Positions 8,441-17,947 are shown, numbered from the stretch's first letter. The stretch is 64,000 bases of DNA from CALFMR01 sp035550595 (GCA_035550595.1 DASZOV010000065.1:62001-126000), one strand, 5' to 3'. Made by a program: numbers and translations. Notes: a model not told the origin generated them from the letters alone.

Positions 8441-8790
8441 CGAAACTCGAACGGATTAAGAAGGGGCTGAGCCCCGCGCGGCGCAAGAAGATTGCCGCCC
8501 GCGCCGCGCAGATGATCGCCGAAGAGATGTCCCTGCAGGAACTCAGGCAAGCTCGGAAACTCACGCAGATTCGCCTGGCCAAGACACTCGGTATCACCCA
8601 GGACGGCGTGTCGCGGCTTGAGAAACGGAGTGACCTTCTGCTTTCGACTCTTCGAAAGGCCGTCGAGGCAATGGGCGGCAATCTTTCTCTGGTGGCTGAA
8701 TTTCCCGATCGTGATCCCGTCGTGTTGTCGGGAATTGCCGATGATGGCGCATATCTACCGCTCGTTGGTCGGAAGCACGCGCATGCCTGA
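8437..8790 (+). CDS. HigA-type Xre-family antitoxin
   Basis: A 117-residue protein with a helix-turn-helix at about 36-75 (LQELRQARKLTQIRLAKTLG, then ITQDGVSRLEKR) followed by STLRKAVEAMGGNLSLVAEF, the usual HigA-like pattern. It should neutralise the preceding toxin and repress the operon at the palindrome 8024-8037. Toxin-first order is typical of higBA. The start overlaps the toxin stop by four bases, and its own end overlaps the next gene by eight, which suggests three-gene translational coupling. Confidence 0.9.
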   Translation: MTKLERIKKGLSPARRKKIAARAAQMIAEEMSLQELRQARKLTQIRLAKTLGITQDGVSRLEKRSDLLLSTLRKAVEAMGGNLSLVAEFPDRDPVVLSGIADDGAYLPLVGRKHAHA

Positions 8791-10186
8791 CTCCGATGCA
8801 CCTGGAGCCCCATCTCGATTGCCCCAGCTTGACGGACTGCACGACGACGCCAAGAGGCGTTTCGACGAGCAAGGGATAGAACTGCTCCGGCACGTCATGG
8901 TGTTTCGCGAACCTGAGCGCCAGCCAAGTGCAGACTTTAAGCCAAACATCTTCCACGCACGCGCCGTTACCGATCAAGACATTGTTGGAGACGTACACCT
9001 CGGCTGGCAGAATCGGGACGGCGATCCCATCGGCCTCGCTGTTGCCGAAGTTGGGGGCACGCGAAAGGGTTTCGTCGGTGAAGGCTTCAAGAAGCTCGAG
9101 ATCCTCGCACGATCCATGGGGAAAGCGAGGCCTTTTGCCTCAATTGCGAGCATCGAATTCTTACAGGCGCAGATCTTCGAGTGGGCAAAGACTAACAGCC
9201 ACGCGCAACCCGCCATCGGATGTAGCGACTTCATCCTCAAGTCGCTCGCGCAAGCGGCAACGGAACGCAGGATCATCATTCCCATCTCAGATCTGTATGT
9301 CGAGTCCCCACTGGCATTCGGCTCGGTCACAATCACAACCTTTCCTGACACCCTCTTCCAGCAATTCGAGGCGAGACGACTTCCCGAAGGAGAGTCCGCA
9401 GACGACCACGTGGCATGGTGCAAGTCGCTGCGGTCAGATTTCCAAGGCCTAGCTGTTGCAGAGGCTCGTGTGTTCGGCGAGCCCATTCGCGCCCGTGAAC
9501 TCGCGATCGAGCAGATCGAGTTGGTGGTCGGCATCCTTCGGTTCTTTGCGCCCGCTCATCTGGATGTGAAGGTGGTGTCGAGAATTGCTCGTTGGGGTTA
9601 TGCACCGCAACGAACCTCAATGACATTTGTCGCGGACTCAGATGGACGGTGCTCGACGATCACGACGGCTCTGATCGACCAGCCTGGGAGGGCCGTTCTG
9701 GATGACAAGCTAAAGGGATTCTTGCTCGGCGCCGGCCTGTCGGAAGTACGCGAGATCGTCTCCCGTGAGACACGAACTCAACTGGAACAATCCCTGCTGG
9801 CTGGTATGGTCACATTTGGCCAAGCCGCACTCACACCGGATCTTCGAGCGCGGATCGTCTGGTACTGCGCTGGACTGGAATCGATTCTTCTGAAGAACAG
9901 TTCAGAACCGATTCTCCATAATCTCGGCGATCGGTTGGCGATGTTCGGCTACGACTCCGTAGACGAACGAGCGACGGCCCTCGCCGATGTCCGTGCGGCG
10001 TATTCGTTACGATCCGATTTCGTCCATCACGGCCTGGACGTTGAGGATCGCGAGATCATCAACCGCTTCGCCCATCACGGATTGAAGTTCTTTCTTCGGC
10101 TGGCCAAGAACGTCAACCGTTTCAGCACCAGAGAACAGTTCATTGAGTACATCGATCGTATGAAACTGTCTGGCGGCCAGCATTGA
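8783..10186 (+). CDS. Apea-like HEPN domain protein, putative RNase effector
   Basis: ATG 8783 lies within the antitoxin end, giving 467 residues; an ORF upstream in this frame is a shadow of the antitoxin. The N-terminal about 320 residues are unlike anything I can name. The C-terminal part (about 350-460) has WYCAGLESILLKNSSEP and, further on, YSLRSDFVHHG, an R-x4-H HEPN motif (R410, H415) set in an Apea-like HEPN context. HEPN domains with this motif are usually metal-independent RNases of toxin and antiphage systems. No membrane segment is seen. Overlap with higA suggests joint expression and perhaps joint control. Confidence 0.7.
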   Translation: MPDSDAPGAPSRLPQLDGLHDDAKRRFDEQGIELLRHVMVFREPERQPSADFKPNIFHARAVTDQDIVGDVHLGWQNRDGDPIGLAVAEVGGTRKGFVGEGFKKLEILARSMGKARPFASIASIEFLQAQIFEWAKTNSHAQPAIGCSDFILKSLAQAATERRIIIPISDLYVESPLAFGSVTITTFPDTLFQQFEARRLPEGESADDHVAWCKSLRSDFQGLAVAEARVFGEPIRARELAIEQIELVVGILRFFAPAHLDVKVVSRIARWGYAPQRTSMTFVADSDGRCSTITTALIDQPGRAVLDDKLKGFLLGAGLSEVREIVSRETRTQLEQSLLAGMVTFGQAALTPDLRARIVWYCAGLESILLKNSSEPILHNLGDRLAMFGYDSVDERATALADVRAAYSLRSDFVHHGLDVEDREIINRFAHHGLKFFLRLAKNVNRFSTREQFIEYIDRMKLSGGQH

Positions 10187-10584
10187 GGTGATCCCGCGTG
10201 TGCAATACGTGTGTGGCCCCGGCGAGTTGAGTGATTTCTCGCGATTCGATCCGAACGCAATCACTCGAAGTTCTTTATTTTCAACGGGCACGCCGAGAAC
10301 GACTCCCGCCGCCTCCACCAACCTTCGCCAATCGCTCGCTAGACCCTGGCCTCCGAAGCGCCCCGTGTAGGAGGCTCGTGGCTTCGGTTGGCGGGCATAC
10401 CACGCGCGAACGTCGCACAACAGGGCCCTACTCTGTGCGCTCTTGGACACAATCGCGCGAGCTCCAGTCATCCATCCGTGGGCCTGAGCGACGAACAACT
10501 GTCAATTCCATCGAGGCAAGCCGAGGATTCGACCGTGGGATCGATCCTCGCTGTAAGTCCACGTCCCACGTGCGGGAGACGGAC
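10187..10584. other. Gap holding the right end of the island
   Basis: No convincing gene. It contains the distal 21-bp repeat (10300-10320) and, from 10321, sequence that should have adjoined ssrA before insertion. ORFs here are short and lack domain signatures. A GGGAGACGGA ribosome-binding site near the right edge serves the lipoprotein gene at 10585. Confidence 0.5.
10300..10320 (+). repeat. attR-like 21-bp direct repeat
   Basis: Exact copy of the ssrA 3' end (7821-7841), without the rest of the tmRNA, marking the distal junction of the island. It lies 113 bases after the HEPN gene. Confidence 0.8.
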
Positions 10585-11157
10585 ATGCGAGCGCGATGGC
10601 TTCTGGTGACGATGGCGGTGGCGATCTCGTGGGCGGCGGCGTGCTGCGGCGGCAACAAGTCGCCAGCCAGCCCCGATTCGACGGGAGGCGGCCAGACCTC
10701 CGGAAACTCTGCGAAATGCACCGCGGGCAACCTGGGAGCTGGCATCGTCATCGCGCACGGCACGATGACTGCGCAAATCGACGGCGCGACGTGGACGGCC
10801 GACGGCGTCGGCGCCGGCATCAAGCAGGTGACGGCAAAGAAGCAGACGTTGCAGGTCATCGGCGCCGATTACAAGAACGACAAGACGCGTGTGCTCGGGT
10901 TGACGATGGAGACCGGTGTCGGCACCTCCACCGTGGGCGTGCTGTCTCCGCTCGTGGCCGCGCTAGCGGACGCCTGGCTCGGAGACGCGAAGACGTGGAC
11001 GGCCGCGATCAATCAGGGCAGCGGCAGCCTGACCCTGACTGCGCAGACCAGCAACAGCGCGACCGGCACGTTCACCTTCACGATGCAGCCCGTCGCGATT
11101 TCCGGCGCGTCCGCCCCTGCGAACGTCACGAATGGATCGTTCGACGTCACGTTCTGA
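10585..11157 (+). CDS. Small putative lipoprotein
   Basis: 190 residues. MRARWLLVTMAVAISWAAAC is a lipoprotein signal with lipobox AAAC (Cys20), followed by a Gly/Ser/Pro linker and a beta-rich domain (GTMTAQIDGATWTADGV, later GSGSLTLTAQTSNSATGTFT). The IDG.TWTA pattern resembles the family of small secreted beta-sandwich proteins known as DUF6252-like, but that link is tentative. The ATG at 10585 has a good ribosome-binding site; a longer upstream frame is not coding. Probably anchored in a membrane facing the periplasm. Confidence 0.65.
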   Translation: MRARWLLVTMAVAISWAAACCGGNKSPASPDSTGGGQTSGNSAKCTAGNLGAGIVIAHGTMTAQIDGATWTADGVGAGIKQVTAKKQTLQVIGADYKNDKTRVLGLTMETGVGTSTVGVLSPLVAALADAWLGDAKTWTAAINQGSGSLTLTAQTSNSATGTFTFTMQPVAISGASAPANVTNGSFDVTF

Positions 11158-11202
11158 GAGTCGGATCGCCAGGCGGAAAACCGCTACGCGGGCCGCGTCA
11201 GT

Positions 11203-12006
11203 TCAACGGGTTTCGCTGCGCGCCGCCAGCGCCCGGCGGATGAAGTCGCGCTCGCGTGGATCGGAAAACGGTCCGAGCGTGCGCTTGATCTTCACTCGCT
11301 GCTCGTCTGGAAGCTCGTCCAGCAGCGTGTGCGGATCGAACGACGCGGGCTTCGCCGCGAAGTGATCCGCGAGCGCCTCATCCGTCGTGTCCGCCATCGA
11401 TCGGCCGAGCTCGAGGTAGTGCGCAGCCAGCGCCTGACCGCGCGGTCCGGCGGGGTCGTCGTCCAACGCGGCGCGGACGTCCGCGAACAGCGCCAGCCAG
11501 CGCTGGCGCAGGGCCTCCCGCTCCTCCGCGCTCATGGCGCTCAGACGGACGCGCTTCTGTTCGATCAGTTCGTACGCCTGCTTTCGCCAGTTCTCGTTGT
11601 TCTGCTGCAACTCGATCACCTCGATGATCCGTTTGAAGAGCGTCGCGGCCGCGTGTCCCGTTGTCCGCACGGACTGTTCAGCCGCCGCAACGGCGTCGAT
11701 GGTCGAGGACAGGAGGCGGCGTCTGGCTTCGAGCGTTTGACGTTGTCGGGAGAACACGTTCGTCAGCTCGGCCGGCACGTTGGTCCGAACCAGTGGAATC
11801 TGTTTGAGCGGAACGCCGATGAACTTCAGCACGACGATCTGCTCGAGCACCTGCAGATCGCGATCGGTATAAACGCGATACCCCGCAGCGGTGCGGCGTG
11901 GCTTCAACAGGTCGAGCCGATCGTAGTGACGAAGCGCACGGACCGTGACGCCCGCGAGCGCGGCGAACTCCGCGGTCCGATACGTCCTCTCCTGACGCTT
12001 GGACAT
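11203..12006 (-). CDS. MerR-family regulator with TipAS-like C-terminal domain
   Basis: 267 residues. RTAEFAALAGVTVRALRHYDRLDLL and RRTAAGYRVYTDRDLQVLEQI form the MerR winged helix (about 8-60), followed by a dimerisation coiled coil (about 80-115). The last 120 residues (from ELIEQKRVRLSAM to the end) resemble the TipAS/antibiotic-recognition domain, which binds drugs such as thiopeptides. It is the last gene after a minus-strand efflux operon, 51 bases beyond the preceding gene, so it may sense a compound exported by that pump. Confidence 0.85.
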   Translation of the reverse strand: MSKRQERTYRTAEFAALAGVTVRALRHYDRLDLLKPRRTAAGYRVYTDRDLQVLEQIVVLKFIGVPLKQIPLVRTNVPAELTNVFSRQRQTLEARRRLLSSTIDAVAAAEQSVRTTGHAAATLFKRIIEVIELQQNNENWRKQAYELIEQKRVRLSAMSAEEREALRQRWLALFADVRAALDDDPAGPRGQALAAHYLELGRSMADTTDEALADHFAAKPASFDPHTLLDELPDEQRVKIKRTLGPFSDPRERDFIRRALAARSETR

Positions 12007-12057
12007 GACGGAGATGAGGATGCGCCCTGACGCAAGGTCGGAGTCAAGCCCACTCCT

Positions 12058-13485
12058 CTACCCTGCCGGCGGCCGATGAAAGTACCCCGTCGCGAACGCG
12101 TACAAATACATGTGCGCGACGACGATGAGCGCCGACAGCAGCGCTGAGGCGACGAGACCGACGACGGGCACGCGCCGCCACAGCCAGGTAAGACCAGCGA
12201 CCGCGTAGACGACGGCGGGCGGCAGCAGGAACAGGATGTACTTCGTCTTGAGCGCCCAGCTCGCCTGCGGCAGAAACCACCAGACGTACGCGGCGAAGCC
12301 GATTACGCACAACGTCAGCAACGGCCACGTCTCGCGCCGGCGGATGGTGACGATGATGCCCAGGAGCGCGAGCGCCTCCGGCACCAGTCCCAGCTCGATG
12401 ACGCTCATCGTCAGCCACGCCGGAATGAACTTGCGCGGATACGGATCGCTCGGATCGCCGTGCCGCGATCGAATGGAGAACATGCTCATGTCGCTCCACG
12501 CGAGCGCATGGAGCGTCGTGAAGACGCTTCGGTAGACGGGAAACGACGTCAAATCACCCGGCTTGGGATGCGGACCGATGACGTCCCGCAACGCGCCGAG
12601 CCGGAACGTCGTGAACTCGTAGTTCGCGCCGCCACTGCGCGACGCGCCGTCCATCGAGAACCCTTCCGCGGCCGATCCATTCGAGTACAACGGCGTGCCG
12701 TAGCGACGCGCGTTGTCGACGTACTTCCATCCGCCGACGACGATCGCGACGACGAGGATGACGACGCCTTGGCGCACGACGTGCCGTCGCGCCGGTCCTT
12801 CGACCAATCGAATGGCCGTGACCGCGCCGGCCGTTGCGAGCGCAACCAGGCCGCTGTACTTCGTCGCTGCCGCCAGTCCTGCCAGCACACCAAGCCACGC
12901 CGCACGTCCCATCGTCGCCCGCGACGGTTGTGCGAAGTCGCGGACGAGGTGATACGTGAAGACCGCCATGACGGCCGTGAGCACGATGTCGGCCTCCGGC
13001 GCGTAGCTGCTGATGAAGAGGCACGGAAAGACGATGAGTAGCGCCGCACCGGCGAGGAACGCTGCACCACGCGAACCGAACAGCCTCAGCAGGCGGCACC
13101 CGTAGATGATGACGATCGAGGACGAGATCAGCGCGAGGCCGCCGAGCCAGCGCAGACCTGCGGCATCACCGGCCGACGGATCGATCCATCGGCCGAACGC
13201 GTAGAAGGGCCAGCCGAGCACGTAGTAGAGCGGCGGATGGAAGCAGGCCCAGCAGTCCTCGGCCCGCGGGAGACGGGCGTGCTCGTAGAGGATGCGCACG
13301 CCGTCCGGATAGAAGTCCCAGACGTAGCCAAACGGCTGTGGCGAGTCGGCGACGAGCAGCGCACGAAGCACGATGCCGGCCGCGACGAGCGCGAGGAAAC
13401 ACACCCGTTCGTGCCGGACGAACCCTTGCGCGAGCGCCGCGGCGGTGGGAGGGAGGACGGATGAAAATCGCCTCCTGGCCGGCAT
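12058..13485 (-). CDS. GT39-like polytopic membrane glycosyltransferase
   Basis: 475 residues with about ten hydrophobic segments. The first periplasmic loop holds DFYPDGVRILYEH and CWACFHPPLYYVLGWPFYAFG, the acidic and HPPLYY-type motifs of PMT/ArnT-like (GT-C, family 39) enzymes, which transfer sugars from polyprenyl-phosphate donors to lipids or proteins. It begins 6 bases after the tolC-like stop, so it is probably co-transcribed with the efflux operon, an unusual partner for it. Donor and acceptor cannot be told from sequence. Confidence 0.7.
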   Translation of the reverse strand: MPARRRFSSVLPPTAAALAQGFVRHERVCFLALVAAGIVLRALLVADSPQPFGYVWDFYPDGVRILYEHARLPRAEDCWACFHPPLYYVLGWPFYAFGRWIDPSAGDAAGLRWLGGLALISSSIVIIYGCRLLRLFGSRGAAFLAGAALLIVFPCLFISSYAPEADIVLTAVMAVFTYHLVRDFAQPSRATMGRAAWLGVLAGLAAATKYSGLVALATAGAVTAIRLVEGPARRHVVRQGVVILVVAIVVGGWKYVDNARRYGTPLYSNGSAAEGFSMDGASRSGGANYEFTTFRLGALRDVIGPHPKPGDLTSFPVYRSVFTTLHALAWSDMSMFSIRSRHGDPSDPYPRKFIPAWLTMSVIELGLVPEALALLGIIVTIRRRETWPLLTLCVIGFAAYVWWFLPQASWALKTKYILFLLPPAVVYAVAGLTWLWRRVPVVGLVASALLSALIVVAHMYLYAFATGYFHRPPAG

Positions 13486-13491
13486 CCCGAC

Positions 13492-14805
13492 TTAGTGTGG
13501 AAAGCGTCCCAGCGCCACCAGCAGATTGAGCCGCGCGCGGCGCCACGCGTCGTCGGCAATCGTCGCAGTGGATTCCGCGTCGCGCGCCGTGCGCTCCGCG
13601 TCGATGACCTCGAGGTTCGTCGTCGCGCCGAGCTGGAACGCCGCCGTGGCAACGCGCAGCACTTCCGCGGCCTGGTCCGAGGCCTCACGCGCGCTCGCAC
13701 GTGCACGTTCGTAACTCGCCACGGCCTCCTGCGCGAGGCGGACCTCCGAGCGGATCTCGGTCTCGAGCGACTGGCGCGCGAGCTCGGCACGGTTGAGATC
13801 CACGCGCTTCAGGGCCGTCGTCGCGCGATAGGACGGATCGAAAATCCGCTGTGAGACGCCAAGGGTGAAGACCCACGTCCGCGAGGGCGCGAACAGCCCC
13901 GAGGGCGTGACGTACTGCGGCGTGAACGACACGCCAGCCGAGGGCAGCCACTGCTTCCACGAATCGTGGACGACGCGTTCGGCCGCGTTGATGGACGCGA
14001 CCTGCGCGCGCAAGTCGGGACGATTCGCCCAGTCGGCGTCGGTAATCGTCGCGGGCAGATCGAACGCCGGCTCCGCGCTGGAATCAACCGGCCCCGGATC
14101 CGCGACGAGGACGCCGAGCGCTTCCTGGGATTGCGCGAGAGCGAAGCGGCTGTTTTCCAGGCGCGCCTCGTCCCCGGCCGCTTCCTGCGCCGCGCGCAGT
14201 TCGTCGAGCCGCGTGCCGACGCCGCCGTTGAGACGCTGCTGCGCGTAGGTCAAATGCGCGCGCGCGTTGGCGAGCGCGCGTTCGTCGACCTCGAGCTGGC
14301 GGTGCGCGGCGATGACGGCCAGGTACGCCTGCGCGGTGGACACCGCGATCTCGCGCCGCGTCTCGGCGGACGAGAACGTCGAGACCTGGATCTCGTCGCG
14401 CGCGTGCGCGATCTCGGCCCAACTCGTCGCGTCGAGCACGTTCCACGTCGCCGACGCGCCGATCGTCGTCTGATTCCGCGGCTGCGTGACGCCGCCGCTG
14501 AACCCGCGCGCGGAATCCAGCGTGTTGTTCGTCAGGCTCGCGGCGAGCGCGGGCATGATGGCCGCACGCGCCTGCTGCAGGAGCGCATTCGCCTGCGTGA
14601 TCGCCGTCGCGGCCGAGGCGACCGTCGGGTTCCGGTCGATCGCTTGCTGGATGGCCTCGTCGAACTCGACGCGGCGGACCGTCGGCGTGGCCGTTGGTGC
14701 AGCCGCCTGCGCCGCGGTCGGCGTCGTGGGCGTCTGCGCCAGTGCCGGCGCGCCGATCGTCAACGCGGCGAACGCCGCCGCCGTCCCCATCCATCCGCTA
14801 CGCAT
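13492..14805 (-). CDS. TolC-family outer membrane efflux protein
   Basis: 437 residues with a signal peptide (MRSGWMGTAAAFAALTIGAPALAQ) and two OEP repeats (about 50-230 and 255-435). The helices are Ala/Arg/Gln-rich, with elements such as LTYAQQRLNGGVGTRLDELRA and DSWKQWLPSAGVSFTPQY. It forms the outer-membrane channel for the RND pump. Its start overlaps the pump stop by eight bases and uses a GGGAGG ribosome-binding site inside the pump gene, so translation is coupled. Confidence 0.93.
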   Translation of the reverse strand: MRSGWMGTAAAFAALTIGAPALAQTPTTPTAAQAAAPTATPTVRRVEFDEAIQQAIDRNPTVASAATAITQANALLQQARAAIMPALAASLTNNTLDSARGFSGGVTQPRNQTTIGASATWNVLDATSWAEIAHARDEIQVSTFSSAETRREIAVSTAQAYLAVIAAHRQLEVDERALANARAHLTYAQQRLNGGVGTRLDELRAAQEAAGDEARLENSRFALAQSQEALGVLVADPGPVDSSAEPAFDLPATITDADWANRPDLRAQVASINAAERVVHDSWKQWLPSAGVSFTPQYVTPSGLFAPSRTWVFTLGVSQRIFDPSYRATTALKRVDLNRAELARQSLETEIRSEVRLAQEAVASYERARASAREASDQAAEVLRVATAAFQLGATTNLEVIDAERTARDAESTATIADDAWRRARLNLLVALGRFPH

Positions 14806-17800
14806 GCGCGCCTCCCGTCTCGACCGCTTCGTCGCCCCTGTGGCTGCGCGTGCCGCGTCCCGGGGCGATCGTACGGATGACGACGTAGAGCACGGGGATG
14901 AAGATGATCGACAGGAACATCGACGCCAGCATGCCGCCGGCGACGGCCGTGCCGACCGAATTGCGTGCCGCCGATCCCGCGCCGGTTGCGAACGCCAGCG
15001 GCAGCACGCCGAGGATGAAGGCGAACGACGTCATGAGAATCGGCCGCAGGCGGATGCGCGCGGCCTCGACGGCCGCGTCGATGATCGGCCGTCCGTGTTC
15101 GCGCAACTGCTCGGCGAACTCGACGATGAGGATCGAGTTCTTGGCGGCCAGCCCGATCAGCATGACGAGCCCGACCTGGCAGAAGACGTCATTCGACAGC
15201 CCCCGTACGAACTGCGCGCTGAGCGCGCCGAGCACGGCGAGCGGCACGCCGAGCAGGATGATGAACGGCAGCACCCAGCTCTCGTACTGCGCCGCGAGCA
15301 CGAGGTAGACGACCACGAGGCTGAGCGCGAAGATGTAGACCGCCTGCGCGCCGCCCTTGATCTCTTCGAGCGCCTGGCCCGACCACGCGTAGGAGAAGCC
15401 CGACGACAACGTGCCGTCCGCGATCTGTTGCATCAACTGGATCGCCTGCCCCGAGCTCACTCCCGGCGCCGGACTGCCCGTGATCTCGGTCGACCGGAAC
15501 AGGTTGAAGTGGCTGATGACGGTCGGCGACGTCGACTCGCTCAGTCGCACCAGCGCGTCGAGCGGCACCATCTGCCCGCTGTTCGCTCGCGCGTAGTACT
15601 GCTTCAGGTTGGACGGCTCGGCGCGGAACCGCTGGTCGCCCTGCACGTAGACGCGATACGCACGGTTGTTGAAGTCGAAGTCGTTCACGTACCGCGATCC
15701 GAGCAGCACGCTCAACGCATTGGTGACTTCGCTCAATGGCACGTCGAGACTGCGCGCGCGGTCGCGATCGATGCTGACGACGAGCTGCGGGTCGTTGGCG
15801 GTGAAGCTCGTGTAGAGGCTCGTGAGCTTACCCGTCTGCGTGCCCTTCGCGATGACTTGATTGGTCGCATTCGCGAGATTCGCGATGTCGCCGCCCGTCT
15901 CGTCGAGCACCTCGAACTGGAAGCCACCGAACGTCGACAAGCCCTGAATGGCCGGCGGCGCCGTGGGAATGACGAGCGCGCCCGTGATGCCGCCGAGCAG
16001 CATGCCCTGCAGCCGCCCGAGCACGGCCGAGAGCGAATGCTCGGCGCCGGGCCGATCCTTCAGGTCCTTCAACCGCACGAACATCAAGCCCTGATTGGGC
16101 GCCGCGCCGCTGAAGCTGAAACCCGCGACCGAGAAGCACGCGGCGACTTCCGGCTGCTTCAGGATCACGCCTTCGGCCTGCCGGGCGATCTGCGACGTGT
16201 ACTCGAGCGAGGCGCCCGACGGCGCCTGGATGATCGTGATGAAGTAGCCCTCGTCCTCGGCCGGCACGAACGAGGCCGGCACCGCGCGATAGACGATGAC
16301 CGCGAGCGCCAGCAGCACGGCGAAGGCGAGGAACATCACCCAGCGCCAGCCCAACATGCGCCGCACCGCGCCGACGTAGCGCGTCGTGCCCGTGTCAATC
16401 GCGCGGTTCATCCAGCCGAAGAGACCGCCGTGCAGATGGCTCTCCTTGTCGAGGAGCAACGCGGCGAGCGCGGGCGTAAACGTGACGGCGTTGAACACCG
16501 AGAGCACGACGGCGAACGCGATCGTCAGCGAGAACTGCTGATACATCCGGCCCGTCGTGCCAGGGAAGAACGCGACCGGCACGAACACCGCCACGAGCAC
16601 GAGGCCGATGACGACGACCGCCGAGAACACCTCGCGCATGGCGTCGATGGCGGCATCGTGCGCGCTCTTGTTGAACTCGCGCATGTGCCGCTCGACGTTC
16701 TCGATGACGACGATCGCGTCGTCGACGACGATGCCGGTGGCGAGGACGACGCCGAAGAGCGTGAGCGTGTTGATCGAGAAGCCGAAGATCTTCACGAACG
16801 CGAACGTGCCGATGAGCGACACTGGGATCGTGATGGCTGGGATGATCGTGCTCCGCCAGTTCTGCAGGAACAGGAACATCACGAGGATGACGAGCGCGAT
16901 GGCTTCGGCCAGCGTGTAGAGCACTTCGCGAATCGAATCACGGACGATCGACACGTTGTCGAACGCGATCTGCGCCTCGAGGCCTGGCGGAAAGTTCTTC
17001 CGCAGCTCGGTCAGCTCCTGCTGCACCGCGTCGAACACCTCGATCGCGTTCGCGCCGGGCAGCGGCTGGATGCCGATACCCGACGCCTCGAGGCCGCCGA
17101 AGCGCAGCGTCGACGCGTAACTCTCCGCGCCGAGCTCGACGCGGCCGACGTCGCTCACGCGCACGAGCGCCCCGCCCGGTCCGGCCTTCACGACGACGCG
17201 CTCGAACTCGGGCACCTCGGCGAGCCGGCCCTCGACGCGCACGCTCAACTGGAACATCTGATCGGGCGAGGACGGCTCGTCGCCGATGCTGCCGGCGGCT
17301 ACCTGCACGTTCTGCTCGTTGAGCGCGTTGACGACGTCGCCGGCCGTCAGGCCGCGCGCGGCGAGCTTCGTCGGATCGAGCCACAGCCGCATCGCGAACT
17401 TGCGCTCGCCGAAGATCTGCACGGCGCCGACGCCCGGGATGCGCTTGAGCGCGTCGACGATGTAGACGTCGATGTAGTTGCTGATGAACAGCGAGTCGTA
17501 CCGGTTGTCGCGCGAGAAGAACCCGATCGCACCGAGGAAGCCCGACGCGTTCTTCGTGACCGTGATGCCGTTCGTGCGCACGTCGGCCGGCAGCCGGCCA
17601 ATCGCCTGGTTGACGCGATTCTGCACGTCGACGGCCGCCAGGTCCGGATCGCGGCCGATGTCGAACGTCACCGTGATCTGGGCGAGACCGGCGCTCGTGC
17701 TCGACGAGGTGATGTGCATCATTCCCTCGGCGCCGTTGATGGCCTGCTCGAGGGGCGTCGTGACCGCCGTTTCCACTTCCTGCGCATTGGCACCGGTGTA

Positions 17801-17947
17801 GACCGCCGTGACGGTCACGGCCGGCGGCGCCAGGTCCGGATAGCGCTCGATCGGCAGCAGCGGAATCGCGATCACGCCGCCCAGGATGATGAGCAGCGAG
17901 CAGACGGTGGCGAGGATCGGGCGTCGGATGAAGACGTCGCTCAGCAC
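14798..17947 (-). CDS. RND (HAE1/AcrB-type) multidrug efflux pump
   Basis: 1049 residues, full AcrB length, with a GTG start directly after the adaptor stop (TAG|GTG). The N-terminus VFIRRPILATVCSLLIILGG, the proton-relay helix GIVVDDAIVVIENVERHM and the second-half helix LGVPLAVLGALSAQF are characteristic of hydrophobe/amphiphile efflux pumps. It exports toxic hydrophobic compounds using proton flow, as a trimer in the inner membrane, coupled to the adaptor and TolC-like neighbours. The specific substrate is unknown; a MerR/TipAS regulator at the operon end hints at antibiotics. Confidence 0.96.
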   Translation of the reverse strand: MLSDVFIRRPILATVCSLLIILGGVIAIPLLPIERYPDLAPPAVTVTAVYTGANAQEVETAVTTPLEQAINGAEGMMHITSSSTSAGLAQITVTFDIGRDPDLAAVDVQNRVNQAIGRLPADVRTNGITVTKNASGFLGAIGFFSRDNRYDSLFISNYIDVYIVDALKRIPGVGAVQIFGERKFAMRLWLDPTKLAARGLTAGDVVNALNEQNVQVAAGSIGDEPSSPDQMFQLSVRVEGRLAEVPEFERVVVKAGPGGALVRVSDVGRVELGAESYASTLRFGGLEASGIGIQPLPGANAIEVFDAVQQELTELRKNFPPGLEAQIAFDNVSIVRDSIREVLYTLAEAIALVILVMFLFLQNWRSTIIPAITIPVSLIGTFAFVKIFGFSINTLTLFGVVLATGIVVDDAIVVIENVERHMREFNKSAHDAAIDAMREVFSAVVVIGLVLVAVFVPVAFFPGTTGRMYQQFSLTIAFAVVLSVFNAVTFTPALAALLLDKESHLHGGLFGWMNRAIDTGTTRYVGAVRRMLGWRWVMFLAFAVLLALAVIVYRAVPASFVPAEDEGYFITIIQAPSGASLEYTSQIARQAEGVILKQPEVAACFSVAGFSFSGAAPNQGLMFVRLKDLKDRPGAEHSLSAVLGRLQGMLLGGITGALVIPTAPPAIQGLSTFGGFQFEVLDETGGDIANLANATNQVIAKGTQTGKLTSLYTSFTANDPQLVVSIDRDRARSLDVPLSEVTNALSVLLGSRYVNDFDFNNRAYRVYVQGDQRFRAEPSNLKQYYARANSGQMVPLDALVRLSESTSPTVISHFNLFRSTEITGSPAPGVSSGQAIQLMQQIADGTLSSGFSYAWSGQALEEIKGGAQAVYIFALSLVVVYLVLAAQYESWVLPFIILLGVPLAVLGALSAQFVRGLSNDVFCQVGLVMLIGLAAKNSILIVEFAEQLREHGRPIIDAAVEAARIRLRPILMTSFAFILGVLPLAFATGAGSAARNSVGTAVAGGMLASMFLSIIFIPVLYVVIRTIAPGRGTRSHRGDEAVETGGAHA

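Larger units (their letters stand above)
7821..10320 (+). mobile_element. Small integrase-less genomic island in ssrA
   Basis: The last 21 bases of tmRNA (7821-7841) recur exactly at 10300-10320, so about 2.5 kb is bracketed as expected for an element inserted at the 3' end of ssrA, a classic target of tyrosine recombinases. Inside are only a promoter, a HigB-like toxin, a HigA-like antitoxin and a HEPN protein. No recombinase gene is present, so the element is either decayed or mobilised in trans. By eye its coding DNA is more AT-rich and less codon-biased than the flanks, in keeping with transfer. Confidence 0.75.
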
